From: Paenibacillus sp. N3.4
Lineage (GTDB): Bacteria; Bacillota; Bacilli; Paenibacillales; NBRC-103111
Direction: 5' to 3'
Length of the DNA: 64,000 bases
NCBI RefSeq assembly: GCF_008017805.1
Contig: NZ_VRTT01000024.1
Span: 1 to 64,000, forward strand
This document shows positions 17,460 through 26,702 of this stretch, one piece after another. The notes under the pieces are model-generated. The model saw only the letters and a program-made list of their open reading frames with translations. It ran no database searches and was not told the origin of the DNA. Made by a program: the position numbers and the translations under genes. The stretch's first letter is position 1. Every line of letters begins with the position of its first letter.

Positions 17460-19310
17460 ATGCAGATATTGGAATCGGGAGGGGAATTTATCAAAAAGCT
17501 CAGATATATTCAGAATCTGACGATTCGCAAAAAGCTCCAGATTATCAATCTGCTGATTATTTTGCCAAGCATCTTGTTCCTGACCATTACACTTTACAAT
17601 ATGACCTTCATGCAGGTCATGGAGCGGACGCTCCGCAGCTCCGATCACAAGATCGAGCTCATCGCGAACAGCATCAACACGTTGTTCAACAATATTGAGA
17701 ACTTCTCGAAGCTTGCCGTGATTAACAAGTCCTATCAGTCTGTGCTGAATGAAGAGGGCAGAGAGATCCAAGACCTTGAGGATACGCAGCTGATGTATGT
17801 AGGGTTAACCTCATTGCTCGAGTCCAGTCCATACATCGATTCCGTCGTGATCCAGTCGGCTCAGGGAAATAAGATGTATTACACGAACAACATTACCAAT
17901 ATGTCGGAAAAAAATCTTAGTGTATACCCGAAGGAACAATTGGTCGAGGCGAAAGGGTCAGCGGTTTGGATTGAAACCTTCGAAAGCCCCTTTCTGGTCA
18001 ATGGGCAGCACAACAACCTGCTCTCCATTGGCAGACGCATTATCAATTTCAGCAATGGGATGACATTGGGATATATCTATATCAATATCAATGAAAACCG
18101 GTTAGCCAAGCTGTATGGCAATGACGAGGAAGGTATTCACAGCAGGCTCATGATCATTAATTCCAGAGGAACGATCCTTTCCTCCAATGAACCGCATAGG
18201 TTGAAGTCATCGCTGGATCAACAAAAGCTGGACATCATTCTCGCAGACCAAGGGAGCAAATCACATATAGGGGATGATGGGAAAGAAACGATTATTTCGG
18301 CGAAGGCATTGGACAAGAATGGCTGGCGGGTTGTGTATGAGGTGCCCAGCAAGGAGCTGATGAAGGACCAGTGGAAGATCAACCTCTTCATCATCGGCTA
18401 TGGAATACTGGGCTTGCTGCTAGCCTTAGTGCTTTCGATCGTCTTCTCGAATTGGATTACCAAACCGATTATCAGGCTAAGTCGAGCGATGATGGCTGTA
18501 GGAGATGGGAAGCTGGATACACGTTCGCCGATTTCGTCTCAGGATGAAGTGGGCCAGCTCGCTTACAAATTCAATGATATGGTTGGAGAAATACAGCAGC
18601 TGGTGGACACGGTCAACCTGGAGGAGAAGCAGAAGCGAATCCTGGAGCTTAGGCTGATGTATTCGCAGATCAAGCCGCATTTTTTATACAATACACTGGA
18701 GACAATCCGCTCCATGGCATTGATGAGCAAGGCGCATGACATCAGTAAAGTGGTCAAGGCGCTCGGCGATTTTTACCGGACCTCGCTGAATCGGGGCCAG
18801 GAGCTGATTCCGGTCATCCAGGAGAAGAAGCATCTGGAGAGCTACCTGTATATCCAAAAAATCCGCTACCGACATCTTGACTACACTATCGATTTTGTTG
18901 AGGAGATAGGAGAGTGCCGGATTCCTAATATGCTGCTGCAGCCGTTAGTCGAAAATTCGATCAATCACGGCTTGAGGGAAAAGCGCGAGGGCGCCTTATG
19001 CGAGATTTCCGGTTTTATCGAACGAAGCAAGGACAGAGATGTCCTGTGCTTTATCGTAAAAGATAACGGCAAGGGGATGAATGACGAGCAGCTTCAGGGG
19101 ATCTGGCAGCAGGAGCAAAGCCATCTAGATCTGTCGAGCTTCGGCATCAGCAATATCCAGGAGCGCATTCAGCTTCGGTATGGCCCGGAGTATGGGCTTA
19201 CCCTTTCTTCCGCAGTGGATCAGGGAGTGGAAGTTCGCTTGAGATTACCACTAGTGTTTGATAGGCAAAGTGCTGCTGCGGAAAGGGTAGGGAAAGTCTA
19301 TGACATCTGA
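17460..19310 (+). CDS. YesM-type sensor histidine kinase
   Basis: Membrane sensor with a TM segment (about residues 29-49), an outside sensing domain to about 305, a second TM, HAMP, then the His_kinase region LMYSQIKPHFLYNTLETIRSM (phosphorylatable His in PHFLYN) and a GHKL ATPase domain (PLVENSINHGL, DNGKGM). The ATG at 17460 lies in the terminator tail with no ribosome site. The strong GGGAGGGG at 17478-17485 is followed by ATC at 17490 in frame, giving IKKLRYIQNLTIRKK, a more natural N-terminus. The start is therefore unresolved. It overlaps the regulator by 11 bases. Confidence 0.88.
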   Translation: MQILESGGEFIKKLRYIQNLTIRKKLQIINLLIILPSILFLTITLYNMTFMQVMERTLRSSDHKIELIANSINTLFNNIENFSKLAVINKSYQSVLNEEGREIQDLEDTQLMYVGLTSLLESSPYIDSVVIQSAQGNKMYYTNNITNMSEKNLSVYPKEQLVEAKGSAVWIETFESPFLVNGQHNNLLSIGRRIINFSNGMTLGYIYININENRLAKLYGNDEEGIHSRLMIINSRGTILSSNEPHRLKSSLDQQKLDIILADQGSKSHIGDDGKETIISAKALDKNGWRVVYEVPSKELMKDQWKINLFIIGYGILGLLLALVLSIVFSNWITKPIIRLSRAMMAVGDGKLDTRSPISSQDEVGQLAYKFNDMVGEIQQLVDTVNLEEKQKRILELRLMYSQIKPHFLYNTLETIRSMALMSKAHDISKVVKALGDFYRTSLNRGQELIPVIQEKKHLESYLYIQKIRYRHLDYTIDFVEEIGECRIPNMLLQPLVENSINHGLREKREGALCEISGFIERSKDRDVLCFIVKDNGKGMNDEQLQGIWQQEQSHLDLSSFGISNIQERIQLRYGPEYGLTLSSAVDQGVEVRLRLPLVFDRQSAAAERVGKVYDI

Positions 19311-20931
19311 GTGCTATCGTGTATTGATTGTGGATGACGAGTACTATTTTCGTAAGCTGCTGACCAATTTTATTGATTGGTCGCGATTTGGTTTTGTGAT
19401 TGATCAGGAAGCGGAGGACGGGGCTACTGCCTTGGAGTTAGCCCGCAGCGAGCAGTACGACTTAATCATTGTAGATATTAATATGCCGGGTATGACTGGA
19501 TTGGATTTCGTAGAGGAGTTAAGGTCGTCCAACATTGACTCCAAAATTATTTTTATAACGAGCTATGACGTTTTCGAGTATGCGCGGACCGCGATCAGCC
19601 TAGGCGCCTCTTATTATTTATTGAAGCCGGTCGACGAGGAGGAGCTAATCAAGGCCTTGAAGGAAATCCGCCTGGAATTGGACAGGGAAGCGGAAAGCAC
19701 GGATTACTTCAAGCAGATAAAGGAGCAGGCCGAGCGGGCCAAGCCACTGATCAAGCAGCAATTCGTCCGCCAACTGCTGATGCATGAGCCGTCGGTCAAG
19801 CAGGAGGTTTTGGACGGCCAGGCCCAGTACTACAATCTTCCCCTCAATCCTGCGAATGTGGTCATCGTGGCGGAAATTGATCAGCTCGGCGAGCGGTTCA
19901 ATAAGGAAGAGGAGAGGCAGCTGTGGAGGTTTGCCGTGAAGAATGTGCTCCAGGAAACGCTGGAGGGAGCCGGGGCACACTGTGAGGTAATCGACGGCGA
20001 GGACCAATTGATCGTCGTTCTGGCCGGGTTCCCGCAGATGACGGATTCTGGGGTTTATGCGCTCTGCGAGCATGCCCGGACCTTTATTGATAACCGAATG
20101 AAGCTCGGCACGACCTTGGCTTTCGGCCAAATGTACGAAAGTCTGGACCAGGTGCATCTGTCTTATTCGGAAAGCCTGTATGCGCTCAAGCAAAAATTCA
20201 GCAACGGCGACAACCGTGTTATTGCGTTTGTGCAGGAGCATATCAATGCGGAGGATGCTGTATTCACTACGCCTCTGAATCGGGGGGAATGGCTGACGGT
20301 CATCCGCCAACGGAATGTGGATGCCGTCATCGGCAAGGTGGATGACATCTGCACGAAGCTTGTCCACATTCGGGCAGGCAAAGAAATTGCTTTATTCGTG
20401 CTGATGGAATGTGTGTCATTGGGGAGTACGGCGATTCTGGAGCAGGGCGGCACGCTGCCTGTCGGATGGATGACAGATCGCCACAAGCTGTTTCGTCAGA
20501 TCTACAGCCTGGAGACGGTATCCAGCATGCAGCAGTGGCTCCATCTGTTTTTCAACGAAGTGGTGTTCCAAGAACTGAACGATCAATTGTCCAAGCGCCG
20601 GGGGTCCGAGATTGTATGGAAGGCTACGGAATATATTGAGCGGGAATACGCGCAGGACTTCATCACCTTGCAGCAGACGGCGCGGGAATTATCCGTAAAC
20701 CCGAGCTATCTGAGCCATATTTTTAAAAAGGAAACGGGCAAAACATTTATCGAGTATTTAACGGACATTAGATTAGATAAGGCCTGGGAGATGCTGGGAG
20801 ACCTCCCGCCGGACGGCTCTTTCTCGTTCAAGGTCGTTGATGTGTCGCAGAAGGTAGGCTATGCGGACCCTTATTATTTTAGCAGATGCTTCAAGAAGAA
20901 GTTTGGAGTCGTGCCTAGCAAAATGCTGTAA
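19300..20931 (+). CDS. YesN-type response regulator (REC-AraC)
   Basis: A 543-residue regulator. The receiver has IVDDEYY, phospho-Asp in IIVDINMPGMTG, TSYDVFEYAR and Lys in YYLLKPVDEEE. A long middle region is followed by an AraC HTH (SVNPSYLSHIFKKETGKTF ... GYADPYYFSRCFKKKFGVVPS). Between the two HTHs there is a small Pro/Gly-rich insertion (GDLPPDGSFS) longer than usual. With the overlapping kinase it should sense a sugar-related signal and activate the transport operon. Confidence 0.92.
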   Translation: MTSECYRVLIVDDEYYFRKLLTNFIDWSRFGFVIDQEAEDGATALELARSEQYDLIIVDINMPGMTGLDFVEELRSSNIDSKIIFITSYDVFEYARTAISLGASYYLLKPVDEEELIKALKEIRLELDREAESTDYFKQIKEQAERAKPLIKQQFVRQLLMHEPSVKQEVLDGQAQYYNLPLNPANVVIVAEIDQLGERFNKEEERQLWRFAVKNVLQETLEGAGAHCEVIDGEDQLIVVLAGFPQMTDSGVYALCEHARTFIDNRMKLGTTLAFGQMYESLDQVHLSYSESLYALKQKFSNGDNRVIAFVQEHINAEDAVFTTPLNRGEWLTVIRQRNVDAVIGKVDDICTKLVHIRAGKEIALFVLMECVSLGSTAILEQGGTLPVGWMTDRHKLFRQIYSLETVSSMQQWLHLFFNEVVFQELNDQLSKRRGSEIVWKATEYIEREYAQDFITLQQTARELSVNPSYLSHIFKKETGKTFIEYLTDIRLDKAWEMLGDLPPDGSFSFKVVDVSQKVGYADPYYFSRCFKKKFGVVPSKML

Positions 20932-21031
20932 TAACGCCACAATTGCCTGGCGTCTGCTTGATTTTTGCATGGATAGCGTATATGATTTTCATTATTTGTA
21001 CTGGAAGAATGATGAAAGTGGTGAAATTACC

Positions 21032-22237
21032 GTGCTCTCCATGACAGCGCGTGTTCTCCAATTAATTAGGAAGGCAAAGTTTCCGCCGTCTAAGGCCGGA
21101 ATCGCTAGCGAGCTGGGCGTCTCTCTATCGGCTGTCTCTGTTCATATCGACCGACTGATGCAGCAGCAGCTCGTGATCGTCTCCCATGTGGGCAACTCCA
21201 GCGGAGGGAGGAAGCCCAAGCAATACGCCATCAACAATAATTATGGGTGGATTGTATCCATCGAGCTGGGCACTTCCTGTACACAGGTGGCCATTACGGA
21301 CTTTGTCTGCAATATTCTCATTTCGAAATCATCCATTAATGATATTAATCAAGGCCCGGATGTGGTGCTTCCTCACGTTTGTCAGTTAGTAGAGGAATTG
21401 CTGAGCGAAAACAGCATCGATCCGAAGAAGGTGAAGGGGATCGGGATCGGTATCCCGGGCCCCGTCGATTTTCACATGGGGACGCCTATTGCGCCTCCTA
21501 TAATGCCGGGTTGGGACCAGTATCCGATCCGGGAGTTTTGGGCGAAGCACTATGAGTGCCCTTGCTATGTGGATAACGATGTAAATAATATGGCGCTTGG
21601 CGAGCATGCCAAAGGCTTGAATTTTGAGGTAGACAATCTGATATATATCGAAATCGGTACCGGAATCGGCTCTGGAGTCATTTATGACGGCAAGCTGTAC
21701 CGTGGCTCTACCGGCAGTGCGGGGGACATCGGACATTTTGACGTTGGTAATGACGTCGTCTGCTGGTGCGGGAATAAGGGCTGCCTGGAAGCGAATGCCG
21801 GAGGTCGCGCAGTCGTCAAGCATGCCTCGCAATATGCTTTGGCCGGGAAAAGTGATTATTTGTCAGGTATACTGACAAGGAACGGCCAGCTTACGATCCA
21901 AGATCTGGAGGAAGGGCTGCTTAAGCTGGACCCTGTGACGGTGGAGCTGATCCGGCAAAGCGGGACCACGATCGGTAGGGTCATCGCTTCGATTGTTAAC
22001 TTCGCCAACCCGTCACTGATTTGCATCGGCGGAAGGCTGTCCGAATTCGGCGATATATTTCTGGCCGCGATCCGACAAGGCGTATACCAGAGATCGATGC
22101 CGCTGGCTACACGCAATCTCATGATCAATAAGTCGATTCTCGGCAAGCAGGCAGGACTGGTAGGGGGCGCTTATATGACGATCGACCAGCTTATCATGGG
22201 AGCAACCAACGAAGAGATAGACAGTTATCTCGATTAA
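21032..22237 (+). CDS. ROK-family transcriptional repressor
   Basis: A winged-helix N-terminus (ARVLQLIRKAKFPPSKAG ... SLSAVSVHIDRLMQQQLV) is joined to a sugar-kinase-like ROK domain: IGIGIPGPVDFHMG, VDNDVNNMALGEH, IEIGTGIGSGVI, and the zinc cluster VCWCGNKGCLEANAGG. GTG 21032 is chosen because AAGTGGTG lies 8 bases upstream; ATG 21041 and ATG 20969 are alternatives, and the longest frame would overlap the preceding gene. It is expected to bind a free sugar and repress the cluster. Candidate operators: 22359-22409 and 14113-14131. Confidence 0.85.
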   Translation: MLSMTARVLQLIRKAKFPPSKAGIASELGVSLSAVSVHIDRLMQQQLVIVSHVGNSSGGRKPKQYAINNNYGWIVSIELGTSCTQVAITDFVCNILISKSSINDINQGPDVVLPHVCQLVEELLSENSIDPKKVKGIGIGIPGPVDFHMGTPIAPPIMPGWDQYPIREFWAKHYECPCYVDNDVNNMALGEHAKGLNFEVDNLIYIEIGTGIGSGVIYDGKLYRGSTGSAGDIGHFDVGNDVVCWCGNKGCLEANAGGRAVVKHASQYALAGKSDYLSGILTRNGQLTIQDLEEGLLKLDPVTVELIRQSGTTIGRVIASIVNFANPSLICIGGRLSEFGDIFLAAIRQGVYQRSMPLATRNLMINKSILGKQAGLVGGAYMTIDQLIMGATNEEIDSYLD

Positions 22238-22254
22238 TCGCATATCCCAAAAGG

Positions 22255-22297
22255 AGTGACTGAACGCGCACGAGGGTGCCGGGCAGTCGCTTTTTTG
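22255..22297 (+). terminator. Terminator after ROK gene
   Basis: AGTGACTG and CAGTCGCT (one G-T pair) form the stem, followed by TTTTT. Confidence 0.7.
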
Positions 22298-22358
22298 TAT
22301 TGAGCTCCGATCAGGTGCTATTGCTGATGTCAAACCGTACCATCTCCACAACTAATAA

Positions 22359-22410
22359 CTATAACAAACATACTTTGATAATTGAAAGTTAAAAGTATGT
22401 TTGTTATAGT
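22359..22410 (+). promoter_or_regulatory. Promoter with perfect 18-bp inverted repeat (operator)
   Basis: CTATAACAAACATACTTT (22359-22376) and AAAGTATGTTTGTTATAG (22392-22409) are perfectly inverted around a 15-base centre. A good sigma-A promoter overlaps it: TTGAAA at 22382-22387 and TATAGT at 22405-22410, 17 bp apart, so the right arm covers the -10. This layout suits a repressor operator, most simply the adjacent ROK protein. The hairpin has no T-tract, so it is not a terminator. Confidence 0.7.
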
Positions 22411-22432
22411 GGAAACAAAAGGGGAGATGCGT

Positions 22433-23581
22433 ATGCAAAAGATCAAAGCAGCCATAATCGGAGCGGGTTTTATTGGCAAGGCTCATATCGAGGCAATCCG
22501 TAGATTAGGCTATGTGGATATCGTAGCGATCGTGCAGAATGGTCAAGATAAAGCCGATGAATACGCTCGTATGTTGAAAATCCCCAAGGCTTATGGGAAT
22601 TATGAAGATTTATTGAAGGACCCGGAGATAGAAGTCATTCATAACTGTACGCCGAATCACCTTCATTTTGAAATTAACAAGCAGGCGCTTCTGCACGGCA
22701 AGCATCTGCTTTCGGAGAAGCCTCTGACCCTGCGCACGGAAGAGGCCAAGGAGCTGTATGAGCTGGCTGCCGGGCGATCGCTGATTACGGGAATTAATTT
22801 CAACTATCGGCAATTCCCGATGGTTCAGCATCTGAAGTCCATGGTGAAGGACAAGGATCTGGGCGAGCTGCATACGATCCGAGGCAGCTACCTGCAGGAT
22901 TGGCTGCTCTATATGACGGACTATAACTGGAGAATGGAGCCGGAGTATGGCGGGGAGACGAGAGCCATCAGTGATATCGGCTCGCATTTGTTCGATTTGG
23001 TTCAATATGTGACGGGCTTAAGCATAGCTGAGGTGTTCGCGGATATCTCGATCGTCATGCCGCAGCGCTATAAAGCCTCAGGCTCCAAAGAATCGTTCCA
23101 ATCCGGAACGGATGGGGAAAGGGAACTCGTCAACATGACAACAGAGGATTATTGCTCGGTTCTCGTCAAGTTTGAGAACGGTGCCAGAGGCGTGCTGACC
23201 ATGTCGCAGGTGTCGGCCGGAAAGAAAAACGCGCTGGAGTTGAATCTTGACGGAACACAGTCATCTGGTTCGTGGAAGCAGGAGGAGCCGTTCAAGCTTG
23301 TAATGGGCTATCGTGACAAACCGAGCGAGACCGTGCTGAGAGATCCAAAACAGCTCAAGAAGGAAGCGTTGCCATTCATGCATTATCCCAGTGGGCATGA
23401 AGAAGGCTGGACGGATAGTCTTAAAAACATGATGCATCATTACTATCAAGCCATTGTGAGCGGGGAGCCGATATCCGATTCCGTAGCGACCTTCAGGGAA
23501 GGGTATCAGGTAATGACGATTAATGATGCCATTATCCGCAGCGTGAAGTCGGGTACTTGGGAGAAGGTCAACCACAGCTAG
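22433..23581 (+). CDS. Gfo/Idh/MocA-family oxidoreductase
   Basis: A 382-residue NAD(P)-dependent sugar or inositol dehydrogenase-like protein. The Rossmann opening KAAIIGAGFIGKAHIEAI, the SEKPLTL catalytic-lysine motif (EKP, about residue 95) and SDIGSHLFDLVQYVTG are classic. ATG 22433 is preferred over ATG 22427 and over the ORF start at 22382, because AAAGGGGAG lies 7 bases upstream and the earlier start is inside the operator. It has its own repressible promoter. It probably oxidises the imported sugar; substrate unknown. Confidence 0.9.
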   Translation: MQKIKAAIIGAGFIGKAHIEAIRRLGYVDIVAIVQNGQDKADEYARMLKIPKAYGNYEDLLKDPEIEVIHNCTPNHLHFEINKQALLHGKHLLSEKPLTLRTEEAKELYELAAGRSLITGINFNYRQFPMVQHLKSMVKDKDLGELHTIRGSYLQDWLLYMTDYNWRMEPEYGGETRAISDIGSHLFDLVQYVTGLSIAEVFADISIVMPQRYKASGSKESFQSGTDGERELVNMTTEDYCSVLVKFENGARGVLTMSQVSAGKKNALELNLDGTQSSGSWKQEEPFKLVMGYRDKPSETVLRDPKQLKKEALPFMHYPSGHEEGWTDSLKNMMHHYYQAIVSGEPISDSVATFREGYQVMTINDAIIRSVKSGTWEKVNHS

Positions 23582-23657
23582 TCCAAGCAAGCTGCTGGGA
23601 GAGTGACCATTTTTGGGGCCATTGAGGCCCCTACCTCATTCATATCCAACCGGAGAA

Positions 23658-24257
23658 TCATCCACGGAACGGCTTGAAAAACAATCGCAGAAGAGAAGCA
23701 TGATAATTGGAAAAATCGACGTATGCTCCGAGGAAATAACCGATTGAAGTAAAAATAAGGCACCAACATAAAGCCCCCATCCCCGAGTAAAGCAAATATT
23801 TCCTAGGGTTCATGGCGCTCACCCCTGCCATGTAACAAGTTAGATGGCGGAGGCCCGGAATGTAGTAGCCGATGCAAATCGCCCATGGACCGTAGCGCGC
23901 GAACCAGGTCTCCGTTTTTTCCAGTCTTTTTGACGTAAGCTTAATCCATTTTCCATATTTCCAGAGCAGTGGTTTACCGAATTTCCTTCCCAGGGCGTAG
24001 CTGCAGAGCATACCTGACATGGCTCCCAAAAAGCTAACCGCAACGGATAAGGGGAGAAGAAGCAGTCCGGCAGAGGACAGATAGCCGACCACGGTCATTA
24101 GAATTTCATCGGGGATAGGCAAGCCAATAACGCCAAGAGCGAGACAGAAGAAAATGGCAACGTATCCGTATTGAATAATCATATCTTGTAGGAAAGCTAT
24201 GGCGATCACGCTCCGTTTCTTCTGTGGCTGCTGACTCTCCGACGTTGACCGCGGCAA
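23658..24257 (-). CDS. DedA-family membrane protein
   Basis: About 200 residues with IGLPIPDEILMTVVGYLS, GMLCSYALGRKFGKPLLW, WFARYGPWAICIGYYIPGLRH (the conserved R-x3-P-type helix) and several membrane spans. DedA proteins act in lipid-carrier or phospholipid recycling across the membrane. The TTG start at 24257 has no ribosome site. An ATG at 24268 overlaps the upstream stop (ATGA) but is one frame off; one extra A in the AAAA that follows would give MKQKLPRSTSESQQ. So the true start may be 24268 with a missing base. Last gene of a three-gene minus-strand operon. Confidence 0.85.
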   Translation of the reverse strand: MPRSTSESQQPQKKRSVIAIAFLQDMIIQYGYVAIFFCLALGVIGLPIPDEILMTVVGYLSSAGLLLLPLSVAVSFLGAMSGMLCSYALGRKFGKPLLWKYGKWIKLTSKRLEKTETWFARYGPWAICIGYYIPGLRHLTCYMAGVSAMNPRKYLLYSGMGALCWCLIFTSIGYFLGAYVDFSNYHASLLRLFFKPFRG

Positions 24258-24264
24258 TTTTGTT

Positions 24265-24795
24265 TCATGGATAAGATTTGGTTTGACTGATTGCCGGTAT
24301 TTTAATTCGACTGACCATCAGACAGCACAGAATGATGACCAAGATCACGGTCATTTCCCGCTGATAGAGGAGTGGAGACCAAAGCGCGGATACGGCTAAA
24401 ATAGACCCGGCAACATGGATGGGTAATCCTGTATGATAGCGATTCACGCAAGTCGAAATGTTGAATCGAGCGAGCCGCAGTGCTCCGCATATTATAAAAA
24501 GAGCAGCGAGCAGCAGCCCGGAGACGGGCATTTTGTATAAGATGACAAGATAAACAATCAAGGATGGCGCGGCGCCGAAGGTAATTAGCTCTGCGAGCGA
24601 ACGGAACTCTTTGCCGAATTCGTTGGCCAGCCGCAGTTTTTTCTCGATATATCCGTCAAATCCCGCCAATGCTGCCGCTAAAACAATGCAGAGCACCGCT
24701 TGGGAAGGTTTTTCGTGAAACGATAAAAACATGGACATCATGCCTGCACTAAGAACGGCTGTCTTAAGTGAGGTGGAAATGGTTTGGACCGACAT
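24265..24795 (-). CDS. CDP-alcohol phosphatidyltransferase-like protein with altered active site
   Basis: A 176-residue membrane protein closest by eye to phosphatidylserine synthase PssA (LRLARFN, GAAPSLIVY). The family motif D-G-x2-A-R-x8-G-x3-D-x3-D reads DGYIEK-x8-G-KEF-R-SLA-E: only the first Asp and both Gly remain, with AR changed to EK, the second Asp to Arg and the third Asp to Glu. Those Asp bind the catalytic metal, so normal activity is doubtful. ATG 24795 has AAGGAG upstream. It lies between an AI-2E-family transporter and DedA, with tight spacing. Confidence 0.75.
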   Translation of the reverse strand: MSVQTISTSLKTAVLSAGMMSMFLSFHEKPSQAVLCIVLAAALAGFDGYIEKKLRLANEFGKEFRSLAELITFGAAPSLIVYLVILYKMPVSGLLLAALFIICGALRLARFNISTCVNRYHTGLPIHVAGSILAVSALWSPLLYQREMTVILVIILCCLMVSRIKIPAISQTKSYP

Positions 24796-24812
24796 GAGAT
24801 CACTCCTTTTCA

Positions 24813-25834
24813 TTACAAGCTAGGCGTTGGAAAGCCCGGGTTTTTCCGATTTTTGAACATCCAAAATATCAAGTAAAAAAACGAAGTTGGAATACCGACG
24901 ATTAAGCCCCACATGCCGAAGAAATGCTCGGAAAAGAGCAGCACAAGGAAAGTGAAGAACACAGGCAAATGCGTTTTGGATGCCATCAGCCGTGGATTGA
25001 GTACGTAGGCCTCCACTGCATGAATAACTGTGACCGCGATAACCAGGTAGATAATATACGTAAAACCACCCAAACTGAACGCAATCATACTTAAAGGAAT
25101 GAGAGATAGAAAGACCCCAGCTACCGGAACAAGACCGAGGACATAGATAAGCAGGGCCAGACCGATCAGATTGGGAAAGCCCATCATCCACAGGACGAAA
25201 GTCGTCATCAGGCAGTTGACTAAAGCGATCAATAGCTGGGCTTCGATCACCTTGCCGAACGTTTGGACGAGTTTTTTGCCGAAAAATTCAATTTCTTTGG
25301 AGAACCAACCCAGCTTGCTCGTGTGGAATTGCGCTGTGAAGCGAATGACGTTCTCTTTGCCCAAAAGAAGAAAAAGGCTTAGCATCAAGGCCAAAAAGGC
25401 TTGGAATCCAAGATTGCCGATTTTTATCATAAAATCAAACCCGGGTTTCACCATGCTTGGAAGATCGAAGCTATCCAGCCATGCCGTCACGTAACCGGCT
25501 GCTTCGTTTTGAGGATCGTCATAGAGCTGTTTGACAAGTTCGAACAGTTGGGCGATTTGGCGAATCAGATCGGGGAAAAACTTGGCGCCTGCAAGAGTCA
25601 AAAGTGATAGAAGAGCTACGTATATGAGGGCAAGCAGCAATTTGGAGTTAACGGGAACAATTTTCTCGATCCAGCGCTTACTGAATTGATGCAGGCGATT
25701 CATCAGAAACGTCAGCAAGAAGGTCAGTAGAACAAGGTTCAGCATGCTACGAATAAAAAATAGAACTAGGCAAAACAACGCCAATACGGCAAAGCGCTGC
25801 ACATCTTTTTTTGCAAAATAGCCATGATATTCAT
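24813..25834 (-). CDS. AI-2E (PerM/YdiK) family membrane protein, frameshifted near start
   Basis: The main frame runs from 25802 (VQRFAVLALFCLVLFFIRSM) with about eight membrane spans and the family-type segments GKKLVQTFGKVIEAQLLIA and LVPVAGVFLSLIP ... ILNPRLMA-like (YVLNPRLMASKTHLPVFF). A proper start, ATG 25834 with GAAGGG upstream, reads MNIMAILQKK and joins this frame if the seven-T run at 25806-25812 had one more T. Family members are putative exporters or ion antiporters; function uncertain. Stop overlaps the region just before the next gene. Confidence 0.82.
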
Positions 25835-26021
25835 AAGAGACATCCCTTCAGCACCTCAATTTCAATCTGCTTAAATCTGATTATAGCGACGTGTTGTGTA
25901 CTTCATGTGTTTTGTCGGAAGTAATTTTTGTATAATAGCGTTATCTGAGGACACACGAAAAACACAAGGCTCCGTTATTCTTGTTATATACGGTTTATTG
26001 GCAGAGGGGGGCTCCGGCAGC

Positions 26022-26702
26022 ATGGATCGCAAAGTTTTACTTATTGAAGATGAAAGTTTGATCCGCGAAATTGTGGCTGATTATTTTAAACGGGAGCAAT
26101 GGATCGTTTATGAGGCGGAGAATGGCTTGCAAGGTTTGGAAATGATGGAAAAGTTGGATGTCGACCTCATCATTTTGGACATTCTTATGCCTGAGTTGGA
26201 CGGATGGGCTGTATGCAAACGGATTCGCGCGCAATCAGCCGTACCGATTATTATGTTAACCGCGAAATCCGAAGATGATGATAAAATGCTTGGTTTCGAG
26301 CTGGGTGCAGATGATTACGTAACCAAACCGTTCAGTCCCAAAGTACTGGTCGCACGTGCAGTCAGTCTCATGAAGCGTGTCGAGGGAACTGTGGGAAAAG
26401 AAGAACATCTTCTGAACTTTGGCAAGATATCGATTCATAGAAGATCGCATCGTGTGGAAGTGGATGGACAGGAAATCGAGCTGACGGCCAAAGAATATGA
26501 ACTGCTTCTCTATTTATCAAGAAACGAAGGCATTGTGCTTTCCCGTGAAACGATTCTCGATCACGTATGGGGCTTTGATTATTTCGGCGACCTGCGCGTC
26601 GTCGATACACATATCAAGAAGTTGCGCGGCAAGCTTGGGGATGAAGCCCGCCATATTCGCACCGTCATCCGGTCCGGGTATAAATTCGAGGAGGAACGAT
26701 GA
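26022..26702 (+). CDS. OmpR-family response regulator
   Basis: Starts MDRKVLLIEDESLIREIVADYF with GAGGGGG upstream. Receiver residues: acidic pair IEDE, phospho-Asp LIILDILMPELDGW, Thr in IIMLTAK, Lys in YVTKPFSPK. The winged-helix C-terminus shows ELTAKEYELLLYLSRNEG, VWGFDYFGDLRVVDTHIKKL and TVIRSGYKF. Its last 4 bases overlap the kinase start (ATGA). No TTCAG array precedes it, so it is probably not in that regulon. The signal is unknown. Confidence 0.93.
   Translation: MDRKVLLIEDESLIREIVADYFKREQWIVYEAENGLQGLEMMEKLDVDLIILDILMPELDGWAVCKRIRAQSAVPIIMLTAKSEDDDKMLGFELGADDYVTKPFSPKVLVARAVSLMKRVEGTVGKEEHLLNFGKISIHRRSHRVEVDGQEIELTAKEYELLLYLSRNEGIVLSRETILDHVWGFDYFGDLRVVDTHIKKLRGKLGDEARHIRTVIRSGYKFEEER

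Noticed and set aside
19645..20367. 240-codon minus-strand ORF
   Set aside because: Antisense shadow of the AraC-type regulator gene.
22359..22409. Inverted repeat as a transcription terminator or attenuator
   Set aside because: No T-tract follows, and a good sigma-A promoter overlaps it; an operator fits better.
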